NCBI GenBank assembly: GCA_024692235.1
Contig: JAILMW010000010.1
Span: 62,001 to 126,000, forward strand
Length of the DNA stretch: 64,000 bases
Reading direction: 5' to 3'
Origin: Saccharofermentans sp.
GTDB lineage: Bacteria > Bacillota > Clostridia > Saccharofermentanales > Saccharofermentanaceae
A program made the position numbers and the translations under genes. Under the pieces are notes generated by a model, which was not told the origin of the DNA, ran no database searches, and worked only from the letters and a program-made list of their open reading frames with translations. Below are positions 63,344-64,000 of the stretch, piece by piece. Every line of letters begins with the position of its first letter. Positions within the stretch are counted from its first letter, which is position 1.

Positions 63344-63370
63344 CGTGCCGCTCTCATAGGAAGCGACACG
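63344..63370 (-). terminator. Terminator-like hairpin after the nitroreductase-like fragment
   Basis: Minus strand CGTGTCGCT, loop TCCTATGAG, AGCGGCACG, then TATCTTTGTC. The stem has one mismatch. Confidence 0.5.
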
Positions 63371-63399
63371 CATCTTAGAATTTATAAGCAGAAAAAGGA

Positions 63400-63588
63400 T
63401 CAATATACGCTTATCATCTCTTCGTCGGACCTGAATTCGGTATGCGACTTGGAAGGAACGGAACCCTCTTCGATATATCCTATGGGGAATAATGCGATGA
63501 GGTTATAATCCTGCATCTCGGGGAACTCCGCCTTGATCTTATCGATATGTCTTTGCTTTAAAACAGCGCTTAATACAAGAAGCTTCAT
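63400..63588 (-). CDS. Short protein resembling the C-terminus of a nitroreductase (possible fragment)
   Basis: A 62-residue frame with GGAGG eight bases before its ATG. The end, MQDYNLIALFPIGYIEEGSV then PSKSHTEFRSDEEM, looks like the last 40 residues of nitroreductase-family flavoproteins. The upstream in-frame codons (SLRYSEDAA) extend the likeness only to a TGA about 30 bases before the ATG. The rest of the enzyme is absent, with the RelA/SpoT-type gene ending 47 bases upstream. It is either a remnant or a stand-alone small protein; I cannot decide. Confidence 0.4.
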   Translation of the reverse strand: MKLLVLSAVLKQRHIDKIKAEFPEMQDYNLIALFPIGYIEEGSVPSKSHTEFRSDEEMISVY

Positions 63589-63634
63589 GGCGGCATCCTC
63601 CGAATATCTTAATGACGGTCACGGATATATTCTA

Positions 63635-64000
63635 TCAGTCGATAATATCATTTTGAAATCTCGACAGATGCTCATAAGGAAGGATCAGCCTTCCTCTGAA
63701 AAGTCCGCATCCGTCGTTAATGAGATTATTATCCATCGCACCGAACATATTGACATCGACAGATGCCAGATCAAGATCCAAAAGATCTGATACCCTCTTA
63801 TAAGCTTCATCGAAGTAGCTGCACTCACCTTCGGGGATCAGGTCCTTTCTTGTTCTCTCGTCATTTTGACTCTTCTCATATACCGGGTGATTGGCAGGTC
63901 CGATCTCGGCATAATCATCCATCGCCTTGGTACGAAGCTGAACCTCTATATGGCTTCTTGCAAGGTTATCGTAGAAAGTGATATGAAGTGACCTGTATCC
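63635..64000 (-). CDS. RelA/SpoT-domain protein (5' end outside window)
   Basis: The last 121 codons of a gene entering from the right edge. The first visible residues, GYRSLHITFYDN and then SHIEVQLRTKAMDDYAEIG, match the (p)ppGpp synthetase signature in which GYRSLH and the EVQLRT strand follow each other. The C-terminal 60 residues (EAYKRVSDLLDLDL and on) are helical. The size of the visible part suggests a small alarmone synthetase or a RelA/SpoT-domain protein without regulatory domains, but the N-terminus is not visible. Confidence 0.75.
   Translation of the reverse strand, partial: GYRSLHITFYDNLARSHIEVQLRTKAMDDYAEIGPANHPVYEKSQNDERTRKDLIPEGECSYFDEAYKRVSDLLDLDLASVDVNMFGAMDNNLINDGCGLFRGRLILPYEHLSRFQNDIID

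Overview
The window looks like a chromosomal segment of a Gram-positive anaerobe of the class Clostridia, probably a gut or rumen Lachnospiraceae-type organism. The signs are strong AGGAGG-type ribosome binding sites, TTGACA/TATAAT promoters, single-membrane lipoproteins, VanW, BlaI/M56, PadR-DUF1700-DUF4097, KtrAB-type potassium uptake, a TPP-controlled thi operon, a yjdF RNA and a GH10 xylanase. No rRNA, CRISPR array, phage block or recognisable transposase was seen. The species assignment is inference.

Layout. 1-9.2 kb: a cut-off ABC exporter with an XRE-TPR regulator, a MATE pump divergent from an SGNH esterase around a shared palindrome, an unusual YidC-sulfatase fusion bracketed by a structured repeat, tRNA-Ala(CGC), and an ABC-2 transporter pair. 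9.2-18.4 kb: FkbM methyltransferase, endonuclease IV with a second MATE pump, then a locus around a 1259-aa secreted protein (CBM-like head, beta-solenoid-like region, EF-hand-like repeats, putative clan-CD-like tail). It has two small membrane-protein neighbours and a duplicated remnant of its own C-terminus. 18.4-24.9 kb: two-component system, S41-type membrane protease and MacB-like ABC/FtsX exporter. 24.9-29.6 kb: TPP riboswitch-thiW-thiM-thiE-thiD-thiC, which implies de novo pyrimidine but salvaged thiazole. 29.7-32.6 kb: a decayed stretch (traX and SDR pseudogenes) around yjdF with its likely riboswitch, then a GH25 lysozyme. 32.9-38.2 kb: PadR-DUF1700-DUF4097-CPBP and an ABC-2 transporter. 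38.3-42.2 kb: fumC, serC-serA.

42.2-46.8 kb is the most unusual part. A BlaI-type repressor and an M56 (BlaR1-like) sensor protease carrying a very large extracytoplasmic, solute-binding-protein-like domain are flanked by two directly repeated cassettes of about 310 bp. Each cassette encodes a holin-like (TxpA/Hol_Tox type) type I toxin, a convergent consensus antisense promoter and terminal inverted repeats. The downstream toxin copy is broken by a +1 frameshift. The blaI promoter carries two near-identical 20-bp dyads.

46.8-64 kb: KtrA/KtrB potassium uptake, intracellular GH10 xylanase, a CPBP gene with an 11-bp-phased direct-repeat promoter, two paralogous lipoproteins, a one-module NRPS (C-A-PCP) fused to a PlsC acyltransferase whose adenylation pocket resembles glycine-activating domains (possible aminolipid synthase), a second CPBP protein, a VanW protein, a GGDEF/GGDEF/EAL sensor, a nitroreductase-like fragment and the 3' end of a RelA/SpoT-type gene.
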